Numbered from the stretch's first letter, positions 34,138 to 43,414 are shown. The stretch is 64,000 bases of DNA from Actinobacteria bacterium IMCC26256 (GCA_001023575.1 CP011489.1:2045001-2109000), one strand, 5' to 3'. Translations and numbers: made by a program. Notes: generated by a model from the letters alone, not told the origin.

Positions 34138-35538
34138 CTAGCCGACCGAGCCCTCCATGTTGAGCTCAATAAGGCGAGAGAGCTCTACTGCGTACTCCAT
34201 CGGGAGAGTCTTGGTAATCGGCTCTATGAAACCATTGACGATCATTGCAGTGGCTTGCTGCTCCGAGAGTCCGCGGCTCATTAGATAGAAGACCTGGTCG
34301 TCACCGACTTTCGAGACGGTTGCTTCATGCCCAATGCGCGCATCCTTCTCGTCTACCTCCATGTATGGGTAGGTATCCGAGCGGGAGTCTTCATCGAGGA
34401 TAAGCGCATCACAGCGTACGTGGCTCTTAACTCCGTACGCTCCCTCCTCGACCTTTACCAGGCCTCGATAGGTAGTACGCCCGCCATCTTTCGAGATTGA
34501 CTTTGAGTCAATGATTGAGGTGGTCTCCGGTGCGGCGTGGGTCATCTTCGCACCCGCGTCTTGATGCTGACCTGCCCCTGCATAGGCAACAGAGAGAACC
34601 TCGCCGTGCGCCTTGGGCCCGACCAATACAACGGCCGGGTACTTCATTGTCAACTTCGATCCAAGGTTGCCATCAATCCACTCAACGCGTGACTCGGTCT
34701 CAGCGCGTGCACGCTTTGTAACAAGGTTGTATACGTTCGGAGACCAGTTCTGAATTGTTGAGTAACGAATATGCGCGCCCGGCTTCGCAATCAGCTCAAC
34801 TACAGCAGAGTGCAGAGAGTCAGTTGAGTAGACGGGGGCAGAGCAGCCCTCAACGTAGTGAACAGACGAACCCTCGTCAGCGATAATTAGAGTTCGCTCA
34901 AATTGCCCGGAGTTCTCAGCGTTGATCCTGAAATAAGCCTGTAAAGGCATATCTACATGTACTCCAGGTGGGACATAAATAAATGAGCCACCGCTCCATA
35001 CTGCAGAGTTAAGAGCAGCAAATTTATTGTCTCCAGGAGGGATAACCGTAGCGAAGTACTCGCGAAGCAACTCTGGGTACTCGCGCAGCGCGGTATCCAT
35101 GTCAGTAAAGATGACACCGAGTTCTTCTAGGTCTTCGCGATTCTTGTGGTACACGACCTCGGACTCATACTGCGCAGTTACTCCGGCGAGGAACTTTCCC
35201 TCCGCCTCAGGAATTCCTAAGCGCTCGTAGGTTGTCTGCATCTCTTTCGGGAGCATGTCCCACTCGGAGACTTGTTTCTCGATGGGCTTGATGTAATAGA
35301 AAATGTCGTTGAAGTCGATATCTGGCATGTTCTCGGCGAACCAAGGAAGCATCGGCTTCTTCTCGAAGCGCTCAAGAGCTGCAAGGCGAAAATTGGTCAT
35401 CCACTCGGGCTCGCTCTTGTGCCACGAAATCTCGCGCACGATGTCAGCGTTAATACCCTTCTTGGGCTTGAATACGTACTGCTCGGTATCGTGCCATCCG
35501 AGTTTGTAGCTACCAAGATCAACCTCTTCGACTGACAT
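34138..35538 (-). CDS. sufB: Fe-S cluster assembly scaffold SufB
   Basis: A 466-residue scaffold on which the cluster is built. It has [73 protein letters not shown] and [17 protein letters not shown], with the conserved Cys and Glu that hold the nascent cluster. It is first in a four-gene operon sufB-sufD-Rieske-sufC2. The ATG at 35538 has a GGAGGTGG ribosome site about 9 bases upstream. No SufR or Rrf2 regulator precedes it, unlike most actinobacterial suf operons; a 19-bp element shared with sufC1 lies 62 bp upstream. Confidence 0.95.
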   Translation of the reverse strand: MSVEEVDLGSYKLGWHDTEQYVFKPKKGINADIVREISWHKSEPEWMTNFRLAALERFEKKPMLPWFAENMPDIDFNDIFYYIKPIEKQVSEWDMLPKEMQTTYERLGIPEAEGKFLAGVTAQYESEVVYHKNREDLEELGVIFTDMDTALREYPELLREYFATVIPPGDNKFAALNSAVWSGGSFIYVPPGVHVDMPLQAYFRINAENSGQFERTLIIADEGSSVHYVEGCSAPVYSTDSLHSAVVELIAKPGAHIRYSTIQNWSPNVYNLVTKRARAETESRVEWIDGNLGSKLTMKYPAVVLVGPKAHGEVLSVAYAGAGQHQDAGAKMTHAAPETTSIIDSKSISKDGGRTTYRGLVKVEEGAYGVKSHVRCDALILDEDSRSDTYPYMEVDEKDARIGHEATVSKVGDDQVFYLMSRGLSEQQATAMIVNGFIEPITKTLPMEYAVELSRLIELNMEGSVG

Positions 35539-35600
35539 CTGGCGCCACCTCCAATCTGGTCAGGAGAACCCCCAATAGCCCCTCATGGGGAGTTGGAGGC

Positions 35601-35619
35601 ATTTCCACTACGCAGATAG
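35601..35619 (+). promoter_or_regulatory. Shared 19-bp element upstream of sufB
   Basis: ATTTCCACTACGCAGATAG matches the element before sufC1 at 17 of 19 positions. It lies 62 bp upstream of sufB, on the strand opposite to the gene, whereas the sufC1 copy is on the sense strand. Orientation-independent operators behave this way. It is a candidate binding site for an iron-sulfur-responsive repressor. Confidence 0.5.
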
Positions 35620-35683
35620 TAACAATTGCCAGAGCCCGCTACCACACTGAGCAGAGGGATCCTCTTGGGGCCCGATATATCTC

Positions 35684-35783
35684 CTAATACCTAGGGCTAT
35701 ACCTAGGGCTATACCGAGGGCTAATACCTAGCCTTTACCTATCCCTAATACCTCTGCCTCATACCTCTGCCTAATACCTATGG
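35684..35783. repeat. Degenerate 11-13-bp tandem array, eight units
   Basis: Eight head-to-tail units with the consensus CTAATACCTAGGG, drifting to CTATACCGAGGG, CTTTACCTATCC and CTAATACCTCTGC, fill the 3' end of the spacer upstream of sufB and run through the stop codon of the UPF0182 gene (35778-35780). Unit length varies from 11 to 13 bp. The CTAATACC core recurs in a two-unit array at 50105-50136. The rest of the 239-bp spacer holds a CCCCTCATGGGG palindrome at about 35576-35589 and the 19-bp element, but no gene. Confidence 0.75.
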
Positions 35784-38726
35784 CTTTAGGGCTGAGCCCG
35801 CCGCCTTCTTCTTCGTGGTAGAGGTCGTAGTCGGGCCAGTAGGAGAGGGTGTAGATGGAGCCGACTTGGGCGCAGCCTCAGGTGTGCCTGCAGCTGTCGT
35901 GGCCTCCTTTAGGAGGACCCCGATCTCATCCGTTAAGCGCTGATAGAGCCCGAGGTCGCCGGCCTTAAGTGCAGCCTGAGCCTTGTCATATTTATCTGAG
36001 GCCTGAGCAAGAATCTCGGAGACCGTGGCGCCAGGATCAGAACCACCAGACCCACCAGTTCCGCCAGTTGTTCCAGGGGATTTACCCTCAAAGAGTTGAG
36101 CAAGAGCCCCCTGCAACGAGGTATCGATTACTGCCCTACCTGCGTAGAAGACGACTACGAATCGGAACGAAGGCAACTGCTGTCCAGTATCCGCCTGAAC
36201 ATAAACAGGGCGGATATAGAGGATTGAGTCCCCGATTGGCAGCAACTGCAAGGAGCCTTGGATAACGCGCGATCCCGTTCGCCCAAGTAGCGAGTACTGC
36301 TCAGAGATCTGCTGCGTAGTGTTAATCGTGCTGTCCACCTGCTGCGGCCCGTAGACAGAACGACCATCTGGCATTACAAAGGACCGGAGTCGTCCATAGG
36401 AGCCAAGATCAGAGTCTGCTGCCATGAACGAGACCAAGTTGGTAAGTGCATTGCCGCTTGAGACGGGAACGAACGGGCGGAGGAGTTGGAAGCGCACCTC
36501 ATCTTGTTCGGGTAGGCGAATCAACAAGTAGATCGGATCGATTCGTCGCCCACTAGACGCTGCAGCCTTCGGGGCTGCACCTAGGAAGGTTGTGTCGGGC
36601 GTGTTTAACGCAGTTGCATCCCCCACTACCCCAGACCCAGGGTCAGGAGAGACAGCCCACGTATCAGTGCGATTGTAGAAAGTAGTCGGATCGGTCATGT
36701 GGTAGATGCGATAGACATCCGTCTGAGCCTTGAATAGATCCTGTGGGTACCGAAGGTGCGATCGAAGCGCCTCCGGCATTGAGGATATGGGCTCAAAAAG
36801 GTCTGGAAAAGCAGATTGCCATGATTGAATCACCGGGTCTGACTTATCGATGATGTAGTAGTGAATTTTACCTGTATACGCATCAACGGTGGCTTTAACA
36901 GGGTTGCGCACGTAGTTAAAAGATCCGCTTAGCGCTCCCTCTCCAGAGAACGGCTGTGAGTACGGGTAGTACTGGCTTGTCGTATAGCCATCGAGCATCC
37001 AAATAATTCTTCCATCGACAATTACCGGGTATGGGTCGGCATCGAAGGTGAGGAACGGTGCAGCCTGCTCAACGCGCGAACGAATATCTCGATTAAATAC
37101 CATCTGCGTTCTGGGGGTCACCTGCCCCGAGATCATCAAGTTGTAATCATTGAACCTGACTGCAAACGCCAGACGCTTTGAGAAGCTAGAGAGGGGCACT
37201 CCGCCCCCGCCCTTGTACTGGTTATACGCATCCTTCTGGCCCTGAAGTGGGTAATCAAACTCATCCGTCTTTGCATTTACTAAGACATAGCCGCCCGTGC
37301 TCTCACCAAAGTAAACGCGCGGCTGCTTGAGCTCGATGTCTCCTGTCGGCGGGATATTTCGCAGCAGGTATTGAGGGGTTCCATCAGAGGTGGCCTTATT
37401 CGCGGCTGAAGCAACTGCACCAAAACCATGCGTGTATACAAGTTGGCGGTTCACCCAAGACTGGCTTGGAAGGTCAGTGCGGTTGAGTTCTCTTGCCGAG
37501 AGCATTACTTGAGTCAACTTGCCGCCAACTTCATAGCGGTCAACATCTACGTCGTTGAAGTTGTAGAAGGTCTGAAGACTCTGGAAAGACTGAAAGTTGC
37601 GTAGGGCTTCGTACGGGTCCCAGAGTCGAGCATTCTCAATTGTGTTGGCGTTCGCCACGATCTTTGCGGTATCGAGATTCTCCTGATATGGGAATGGCTG
37701 AACATCAACCTTTGATACCCCAAAGGCGTCGCGCGTTGCCTTGATGTTGCGCTCGATGTAGGGCTTCTCACTCTGTAACTCATTTGGATTGACACGAAGC
37801 GATTGGTAAATAGCCGGAAAAATAGTACCGACAACGACCGCTACAAATGCCCATAGGCCAACGGCAATGACCGGCAGAACCCATCCTTTGCGGCGAATAT
37901 TCCAGATGAATAAACCTGCAGCGACTACGGAGATCACCACAAGGAGATTCAAGGCCGGTAGCTGTGCGGCTATATCGGTCTTGCTTGCCCCTGCGACAAC
38001 TCCTCTCTGTGAGAAATTCAGGTTAAAGCGGGCGAACCAGTACTGGCCGGTCTTTATAAGCGCCATGACTCCAAGAATCACTGACACGTGGGCCTTGACG
38101 TGCGGGCTTACGCGCGCGCCATCGCCCTGGACTCGGATTCCACCGTTTAAATAATGCAGTGCGATGGTGCAGACAAGCACAACCAGCAGCGCTACAAAAA
38201 GCCAGTTAAAAAAGAAGTTGATAAATGGAAGTTGAAAGACAAAGAATCCGATGTCTTTACCGAACTGAGGATCATTGCGCCCGAAGTCGACTCGATGGGT
38301 GAAGAGCACCCACTGCTTCCATTCGCTGCTAACGCTTGTTCCAATTACAAATGCTAGGAACCCTGAAACGAGGAGCCGGATCCGTCCTCCATAACGCACC
38401 GCAACATCTTGATAGCGCGCAGCGAGGTCGTCACTTGGCTTTAATTGTTTTACCTTCGGAGCTAAGCGGTCAGCAATTGAGAGGCTCGTGATCATCAAGA
38501 CAAAGAAAACAAGCGTGAATACAGCCGCTAGGCCGACCTTGGCTGAGAGCAGGGCTCTCCATGTCCCGGAGAAATTAACCGACCTAAACCACAGGTAATC
38601 CGTGTAGAACACCGCAATGCCGCGGAAACTTATGAAGAGCACAACTAAGAGGACGGCTGCAACTATTGCAAGGGTCCTTCCGCGTCGCGAACGTGGGGGA
38701 CGGGGACCTGTTGAGACTGGGCGCAC
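35778..38726 (-). CDS. UPF0182 family membrane protein
   Basis: A 982-residue protein of the UPF0182 family, near-universal in actinobacteria and of unknown function. The first ~330 residues hold seven transmembrane segments (the first begins AIVAAVLLVVLFISF; FRGIAVFYTDYLWF follows). A large extracytosolic part (about 340-880) carries family blocks such as NIKATRDAFGV, WDPYEALRNFQSFQ, PRVYFGESTGGYVLVN, LDGYTTSQYYPYSQPF and YVRNPVKATVDAYTG. The tail is Pro/Thr/Ser/Lys rich. GTG start at 38726. In mycobacteria this gene lies next to a PDZ-Lon protease and a DUF2342 gene; both occur further along here, at 41188 and 48792, with other genes interleaved. Confidence 0.93.
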   Translation of the reverse strand: MRPVSTGPRPPRSRRGRTLAIVAAVLLVVLFISFRGIAVFYTDYLWFRSVNFSGTWRALLSAKVGLAAVFTLVFFVLMITSLSIADRLAPKVKQLKPSDDLAARYQDVAVRYGGRIRLLVSGFLAFVIGTSVSSEWKQWVLFTHRVDFGRNDPQFGKDIGFFVFQLPFINFFFNWLFVALLVVLVCTIALHYLNGGIRVQGDGARVSPHVKAHVSVILGVMALIKTGQYWFARFNLNFSQRGVVAGASKTDIAAQLPALNLLVVISVVAAGLFIWNIRRKGWVLPVIAVGLWAFVAVVVGTIFPAIYQSLRVNPNELQSEKPYIERNIKATRDAFGVSKVDVQPFPYQENLDTAKIVANANTIENARLWDPYEALRNFQSFQSLQTFYNFNDVDVDRYEVGGKLTQVMLSARELNRTDLPSQSWVNRQLVYTHGFGAVASAANKATSDGTPQYLLRNIPPTGDIELKQPRVYFGESTGGYVLVNAKTDEFDYPLQGQKDAYNQYKGGGGVPLSSFSKRLAFAVRFNDYNLMISGQVTPRTQMVFNRDIRSRVEQAAPFLTFDADPYPVIVDGRIIWMLDGYTTSQYYPYSQPFSGEGALSGSFNYVRNPVKATVDAYTGKIHYYIIDKSDPVIQSWQSAFPDLFEPISSMPEALRSHLRYPQDLFKAQTDVYRIYHMTDPTTFYNRTDTWAVSPDPGSGVVGDATALNTPDTTFLGAAPKAAASSGRRIDPIYLLIRLPEQDEVRFQLLRPFVPVSSGNALTNLVSFMAADSDLGSYGRLRSFVMPDGRSVYGPQQVDSTINTTQQISEQYSLLGRTGSRVIQGSLQLLPIGDSILYIRPVYVQADTGQQLPSFRFVVVFYAGRAVIDTSLQGALAQLFEGKSPGTTGGTGGSGGSDPGATVSEILAQASDKYDKAQAALKAGDLGLYQRLTDEIGVLLKEATTAAGTPEAAPKSAPSTPSPTGPTTTSTTKKKAAGSALKP

Positions 38727-38925
38727 AATTTGCAGCCTAGAGGGCGCAACGCGCTCGCGCCCCTCGGGGCGATGACAAGATTATTGCGAGCCCTTGGTCA
38801 CATCCCCCAATAAAGAGATCGACTGCTCGTCTCTATGTTGGAGGGGAGTTGATGAAGATGCGTTGCATTATCTCCGCTAGATGGTTCTCCAGATAACGCG
38901 CTGGATAATTGGTTGGTTTGGCGAA

Positions 38926-41034
38926 TCAACCGAGGCTTGCATCAGGCGTTATTAAGCACCGGCATCCAGGGTGAGCTGGGGGGTAGGCCTGCCCTGTTGG
39001 AAAATTTTGCCCTCTAGGCGTGGGCTCTAGAGCATTGTCGTCGCAGTCAGAGCATCTCCCCGCCTCAATCGGCACCCACCTGAGCAGAGTTCCAGTTGCT
39101 ACTGCTTCGTAAACGCCCCTAGACCACGCAGCGCTGAGAGCATCCCCGAGAGCAGCCTCCAACCCCTGACCTCTCGCATCACGGAAGCACGAACCAACCG
39201 CCCTTGATATCGAGTCATCTGAGTCAGGCGAGTCATTCGCAGCAATCACTGCACTGAGACGCGACCTGAGCCCACCAACTATCTCTTCCACCGGCCCTGA
39301 TGTGAGTTCCTCGGGGACCTTTGGAGCGGGCTCAGTGGTGAGTCCTGTATGCGCACCGATAAATGCCTTGCCAAGTGGCTCTGAGAGAAGCGCTACCCAG
39401 GTCGCGGTCTGCTCCGCTCCATCGCCAAGGATTGCCTCTAAATCGATGCGGCCTTTCTGAGTTCGGAGACGCTCGAGTAATGCATTTTGATCATCCTGCA
39501 GAGCCCGCTTGGCGCGCTTGATCGCGTCTCTTCTTAGCGGAAGCAAGACTGCTTCACACATACTGCGCTCGTCATCGGCACTATCGACGAGTTCAGTCTC
39601 AGGGGCAGAGTCGATGCCACCAGAGTCTGGGTCGACTTTGAGAGCAATTGGCTCCTCTTTCTCACTACCCAACGCTGACCCTGCTCCATCGGCACGAAGC
39701 CTTGCAAAAATAGACTCGACCTCTGGAGCGTCCACAACCGAATCCTGGGTCGCATCCTTGGCTGCACTGCCGACCTCGTCAAGAGTCGTTTCGTCACGAA
39801 TTGTTACTTCGCGAATATTGAGAGTCTCTGTGACACTTACTTCTTGCATAGTGACTTCTTGGACTCCATCATCGACCACGACAACAGTCACAGACTCAGT
39901 CACAGATTTAGCGAGCTTCTCAGTTTTCTCCTCTGCCGCGCGAGCGCCCTTTGCGGGTTTGGAGTCCTCTGCTATTCCGAGACTCTCACGCACCCTCCTG
40001 CGAATACCGCGCCCCGAGGCTGGAGAGCTCGGAGCATTGTTGTCTGTTGATTCAGATTCTCCCTGCGGAGTCGATGCTTGAGCAGTGTTAATTACCAACG
40101 GATCTGTATTCGGGCGATCCGTTATAGATGCTTCTAAAGAAGGCTCCTCTGCTGAATCTGCAGTGGTGAGGCTCAAATTTTCTTCTGTGTGATCGTCGAT
40201 ACCGAGGTCTACAAGTGGGGCGGATGTAGCCAACGCACTGGCCCCTCGAGAATCAACCTGCCCAAGTGCTGAAGTGGCATCGGAGAGGGTCTGCTTGACT
40301 ACGCGATAAGCCTCGAGCAATCGGTCGCGCCCTACACGCAGCTCCTCGATCTGTGACGTTAAGAGTTCGCGACGTCGCGCAAGGTCAGCGAGGACTCGTT
40401 CACGCACAGCCTTTGCCTCTGCAAGCATCTCTCGCCCAGTTTGGCGCGCTTGTTCTATCTCGCCCTCACTCTCGATGCGCGCGCGCTCGCGTACCTCGGC
40501 TGCATCGCGTTCAGCAGTCTCGAGAGTTGCACCAGCCGCAGCCGAGGCCTCAGAATGAATCGAGACAGAAGCTTCCTCTGCCGCAGCTATGAGAGCACTT
40601 GAGATCTCGTTAGCGGAATTTATTTGAGTGGTTGCGGCCTCCTCGGCTGCATCGCGCAAGGTAGCTGATTGCTCATCGGCATCTTTGAGTATCGAGGCTG
40701 CGCGCTCCTCAGAGCGTGTACGAATATCCTCAGCCGCGCTCTGAGCTGAGCGCAGAACTCGCGCAGTCTCCTCCCCTAACGCTGTGAGAAGCTCCTGATC
40801 CGTGGGGGCCTTTGGGCTGCGCAGTTGCTCCTCTAAGGAATCGATTCGAGACTTCAGAGCCTCCTCGCGCTGCGCGATTACAGCCACCTCTTCAGCGACG
40901 CGGCTGAGGAACGAACGCACCTCTGCCTCAGAGACTCCTCGCACGGCCTTTGCGAATGAGCGCGACGCGATCTCATCGGGGGTCAATTTTGGACTGCTCG
41001 ACACTGCGAGCCGGCGAACATCACCGCCTGCCAC
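38926..41034 (-). CDS. DivIVA-domain coiled-coil protein with MuF-like cysteine C-terminus
   Basis: A 702-residue protein with an unusual build. Residues about 15-60 (KLTPDEIASRSFAKAVRG then SEAEVRSFLSRVAEEV) match the DivIVA N-terminal domain that targets curved membranes or poles. Residues about 45-270 are a long Ala/Glu/Arg coiled coil. Residues about 275-485 are acidic, Ser/Thr/Val rich and low complexity. The last ~210 residues are helical and end in a zinc-knuckle-like set: Cys661, Cys664, His688, Cys691, Cys693 in CSDCDD and YPPAHPGCRCLI. That ending is very like phage Mu gpF/SPP1 gp7 minor head proteins. It could link cell-pole geometry to an unknown partner. It lies between the UPF0182 and YlbL-like genes. 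The fused function is not known. Confidence 0.8.
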   Translation of the reverse strand: MAGGDVRRLAVSSSPKLTPDEIASRSFAKAVRGVSEAEVRSFLSRVAEEVAVIAQREEALKSRIDSLEEQLRSPKAPTDQELLTALGEETARVLRSAQSAAEDIRTRSEERAASILKDADEQSATLRDAAEEAATTQINSANEISSALIAAAEEASVSIHSEASAAAGATLETAERDAAEVRERARIESEGEIEQARQTGREMLAEAKAVRERVLADLARRRELLTSQIEELRVGRDRLLEAYRVVKQTLSDATSALGQVDSRGASALATSAPLVDLGIDDHTEENLSLTTADSAEEPSLEASITDRPNTDPLVINTAQASTPQGESESTDNNAPSSPASGRGIRRRVRESLGIAEDSKPAKGARAAEEKTEKLAKSVTESVTVVVVDDGVQEVTMQEVSVTETLNIREVTIRDETTLDEVGSAAKDATQDSVVDAPEVESIFARLRADGAGSALGSEKEEPIALKVDPDSGGIDSAPETELVDSADDERSMCEAVLLPLRRDAIKRAKRALQDDQNALLERLRTQKGRIDLEAILGDGAEQTATWVALLSEPLGKAFIGAHTGLTTEPAPKVPEELTSGPVEEIVGGLRSRLSAVIAANDSPDSDDSISRAVGSCFRDARGQGLEAALGDALSAAWSRGVYEAVATGTLLRWVPIEAGRCSDCDDNALEPTPRGQNFPTGQAYPPAHPGCRCLITPDASLG

Positions 41035-41187
41035 TACACACCTCCACTTTGTACGTATTTCCGAGAGCTTCTTCTGAGACCAGAGTGGCTAATGTTACGG
41101 GTGTTAGGACCCCAATGCGAGTGACCATTCCGGAATTAGGAGCATAAATTCTCGCCTTACCCGGGGAGCACGCCCAAACCAATAAAG

Positions 41188-42408
41188 CTAGAGGGCCGGA
41201 TCCAAGACTGCTCTAGGCGGAATGCTCCCCCCGCCGTTATGCGAGAGAACAATCAGTGCGTCCTCAAGGCTCTCTACCCCAAGAATTCGCATTCCCTTGC
41301 ACTTGAGGCCGCTCGCCTCCCTCTCCTCGCCTGCCGGAACCATCATCAGGTGAGCACCTGCGGAGCAAGCCGCCACACTCTTCTGGCGCACTCCGCCCAC
41401 AGCCCCAACCACACCATCGGCCGAGATTGTGCCCGTTACAGCGACGTCTCGCCTGCCTGGTAGGGAACCTGGGGTCATCTTGTCGAGAATTGCCAAAGCA
41501 AATGAAAGCCCTGCGCTTGGTCCGCTCACTGGGCCTGGATCTATCGAGATATCGACTGGAAACTCGTATTTAAGATTCTTTGTAGCTGGAGCGATCCCAA
41601 TGAACGGCTTGCCCTTTAGTTCGCCCTTTTTCGCTAGGCGAGACTCCACCTTTACCTCAATCTCCCTTGTGGCTGAAGTAGCGCTCCCTTTATTAATCCT
41701 GCGTGTTACCTGAAAAACAAACTCCGTTCCGGCAGGGAGTGCCCGAACCGCCTCTCCAACCTCTTCGGCGCGCTGAATCGGCGTTGAGTTGATCCGAGTA
41801 ATCAAGTCTCCGACGCGCAGGTTGCCTTCGGATGGGCTCCCAGGTGTAACCGCAGCGACAATTGCACCACTTCCTGTTACCGGCACTACGTAACCGAGGT
41901 AACGAAGAGCTGCAGCCTTTGCATCCTCCTGCGACTCGGTCATCAACATCTGGTTAACCGCTAAATCCTGCTTAGGGGTGCTCCCCCCTAAGTATTTGAC
42001 CTCCTCAACCACTGTGTTCTCAGAGGAGAGCGATGCCTGTATATATCTCCAGATGTTTGGGCGTTGATTTGAGACAGAGACGGTTAAGAAGAGCAGATCA
42101 GATCGAGTCGGGAATGTACGTGCACCCTTAATCTCCACAATCGGGGCAACCGGCGTTGCACTGCCTGGCGAGAAGATCACATACGGGAGCCGGATAACTG
42201 TCCCAAGGAATAGAACCACCAAAGTGAGTGGGATTAAAAGGAATCCACAAATAGCCAATACGCGAGCCGCCTTGCGGCGAGGCCTAGGCGCTATCGAATA
42301 CTCCCGATTCGGCGGTAGTGGCCAGGAATCATCGATCTCGGGAGCGCTTATCGACCCCGCTACCGGGGTGGCATCGCTCTCTGCAGGTATTTCGCTTGGG
42401 GGCTCCAT
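41188..42408 (-). CDS. PDZ and Lon-type serine protease (YlbL-like)
   Basis: A 406-residue membrane-anchored protease. After a Pro/Glu-rich cytosolic start comes one transmembrane segment (about residues 50-72, VLAICGFLLIPLTLVVLFLG), then a PDZ-like domain (about 190-265, GAIVAAVTPGSPSEGNLRVGD) and a Lon proteolytic domain with the catalytic Ser in GPSAGLSFAL and Lys in VGGVRQKSVAA. Homologues (YlbL) degrade membrane-associated cell-division regulators. ATG 42408 is chosen because the in-frame stretch upstream is made of the tandem repeat at 42482. It neighbours the DivIVA protein and, two genes on, MreB, so a role at the division or elongation machinery is a reasonable inference. Confidence 0.9.
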   Translation of the reverse strand: MEPPSEIPAESDATPVAGSISAPEIDDSWPLPPNREYSIAPRPRRKAARVLAICGFLLIPLTLVVLFLGTVIRLPYVIFSPGSATPVAPIVEIKGARTFPTRSDLLFLTVSVSNQRPNIWRYIQASLSSENTVVEEVKYLGGSTPKQDLAVNQMLMTESQEDAKAAALRYLGYVVPVTGSGAIVAAVTPGSPSEGNLRVGDLITRINSTPIQRAEEVGEAVRALPAGTEFVFQVTRRINKGSATSATREIEVKVESRLAKKGELKGKPFIGIAPATKNLKYEFPVDISIDPGPVSGPSAGLSFALAILDKMTPGSLPGRRDVAVTGTISADGVVGAVGGVRQKSVAACSAGAHLMMVPAGEEREASGLKCKGMRILGVESLEDALIVLSHNGGGSIPPRAVLDPAL

Positions 42409-42481
42409 GAGTTTGCAAATCATCGCACGAAAATTAAAGCCAAGCATGCCGCAGCACAGCGAATATTTAAAAGGCCGAATA

Positions 42482-42535
42482 TTTGAATTAAGACCGTTTG
42501 AATTAAGACCTATTTGAATTAAGACCGTTTGAATG
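42482..42535. repeat. 15/16-bp tandem array, three and a half units
   Basis: TTTGAATTAAGACCG, TTTGAATTAAGACCTA, TTTGAATTAAGACCG, then TTTGAATG. The units are identical over their first 14 bases, so the array is recent. It sits in the 170-bp spacer between the divergent protease and HEAT-repeat genes, 44-97 bp upstream of the latter. Confidence 0.85.
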
Positions 42536-42578
42536 AGAGAGCGTCCATTTAACCTGCTGGGCTGGCAAATAAGGTGAG

Positions 42579-43400
42579 GTGCGCAGGGAGTACGAATATC
42601 AGATACCGAACTACCCAGGAGACGTAATCCAAGACAACGCGGAAGGCCAATCGATTTCAAGCGATACCGCATCGATCGTCGATCGCCGTCTCAAGGTGAC
42701 TCGCCTTGAGGTGACGCGCCTTGGATTCAACGCCTCGCTCTCATCAGAGCAGCGCGCACTGTTGCTCACTGCAATGGGTGACCCTGATGATCGGGTGCGT
42801 GCCGGGGCCCTTGGGGCATTAGTTCGCCTCTCGAGCAATGAGGCAGCGCAAGCAGTCATTGAACCAGCAGAGGTTCAGGAAGCGTGGCGTAGTGCACAGG
42901 TTGATCAGAGCCCCAACGTGCGCAGGCGCGCAGCCGAGCTCGCCCCCAAAGTTCGCGATCTGCCGATAGTGCTTGTTATTGAGCTTGTCGCCGATTCTGA
43001 TGTCACTGTCGCCGAGGCGGCCGCGTGGGCACTCGGCGAGATGACCGGCGAGGATTATCCAAAAGAAGAGGCAGGGCTAGCAGATGCGACACTAGAGAAG
43101 TTCGCCCTAGGCCATAAAGATGCACTTGTTCGAGAAGCATGCGTTGCAGCCCTAGGCGCCCGCGGAGTAGGGCTCGCCACCATTCTTGCTGCGTGTAGTG
43201 ATAAGCCTGCGGTTAGGCGCCGAGCCGTATTGGCGCTCTCTCCATTTGAGGGTCCCGAGGTTAATGAAGCCTTAGAGAATGCACTCACAGACCGCGACTG
43301 GCAGGTTCGACAAGCCGCAGAGGATCTTCTCGGGATTGATGCAGGGCAGCAAGACGACCCAGATGCCGGCGAGGATGAAGCCGGACAACTCGGCTGCTAG
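42579..43400 (+). CDS. HEAT-repeat protein
   Basis: A 273-residue helical-repeat protein. From residue about 62 on it consists of HEAT-like pairs: MGDPDDRVRAGALGALVRL, SPNVRRRAAELAPKV, SDVTVAEAAAWALGEM, DALVREACVAALGA, PAVRRRAVLALSPF and RDWQVRQAAEDLL, with the D/P-x-VRxxAxxAL pattern repeated about six times. The tail is acidic. The N-terminus is variable and contains a 15-bp in-frame tandem duplication giving VTRLEVTRLG. GTG start. HEAT proteins of this size are scaffolds or act on phycobilin- or lipid-binding enzymes; no specific role can be assigned. It converges on the mreB gene, 14 bp away. Confidence 0.8.
   Translation: MRREYEYQIPNYPGDVIQDNAEGQSISSDTASIVDRRLKVTRLEVTRLGFNASLSSEQRALLLTAMGDPDDRVRAGALGALVRLSSNEAAQAVIEPAEVQEAWRSAQVDQSPNVRRRAAELAPKVRDLPIVLVIELVADSDVTVAEAAAWALGEMTGEDYPKEEAGLADATLEKFALGHKDALVREACVAALGARGVGLATILAACSDKPAVRRRAVLALSPFEGPEVNEALENALTDRDWQVRQAAEDLLGIDAGQQDDPDAGEDEAGQLGC
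42696..42725 (+). repeat. 15-bp in-frame tandem duplication in the HEAT-repeat gene
   Basis: GTGACTCGCCTTGAG followed by GTGACGCGCCTTGGA (12 of 15 identical) encodes VTRLE-VTRLG. It keeps the frame. Confidence 0.7.
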
Positions 43401-43414
43401 CGGTTCTTAGCGAA

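Noticed and set aside
35684-35783. CRISPR-like array upstream of sufB
   Set aside because: Units are only 11-13 bp, contiguous and degenerate, with no spacers and no cas genes; it is a plain tandem repeat.
39509-40081. 190-codon plus-strand frame within the DivIVA/MuF gene
   Set aside because: It is the antisense of the acidic Ser/Thr/Val-rich linker, giving a low-complexity Ser/Thr/Arg product; the minus-strand gene is supported by domain matches at both ends.
38926-41034. Remnant prophage suggested by the MuF-like ending
   Set aside because: No portal, terminase, capsid or integrase gene lies nearby, and the module is the tail of a DivIVA coiled-coil gene; domestication is the better reading.
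42409-42672. 88-codon N-terminal extension of the PDZ-Lon protease
   Set aside because: The extension is translated tandem repeat (LNSNGLNSN-like) and spacer; an ATG at 42408 fits the family.
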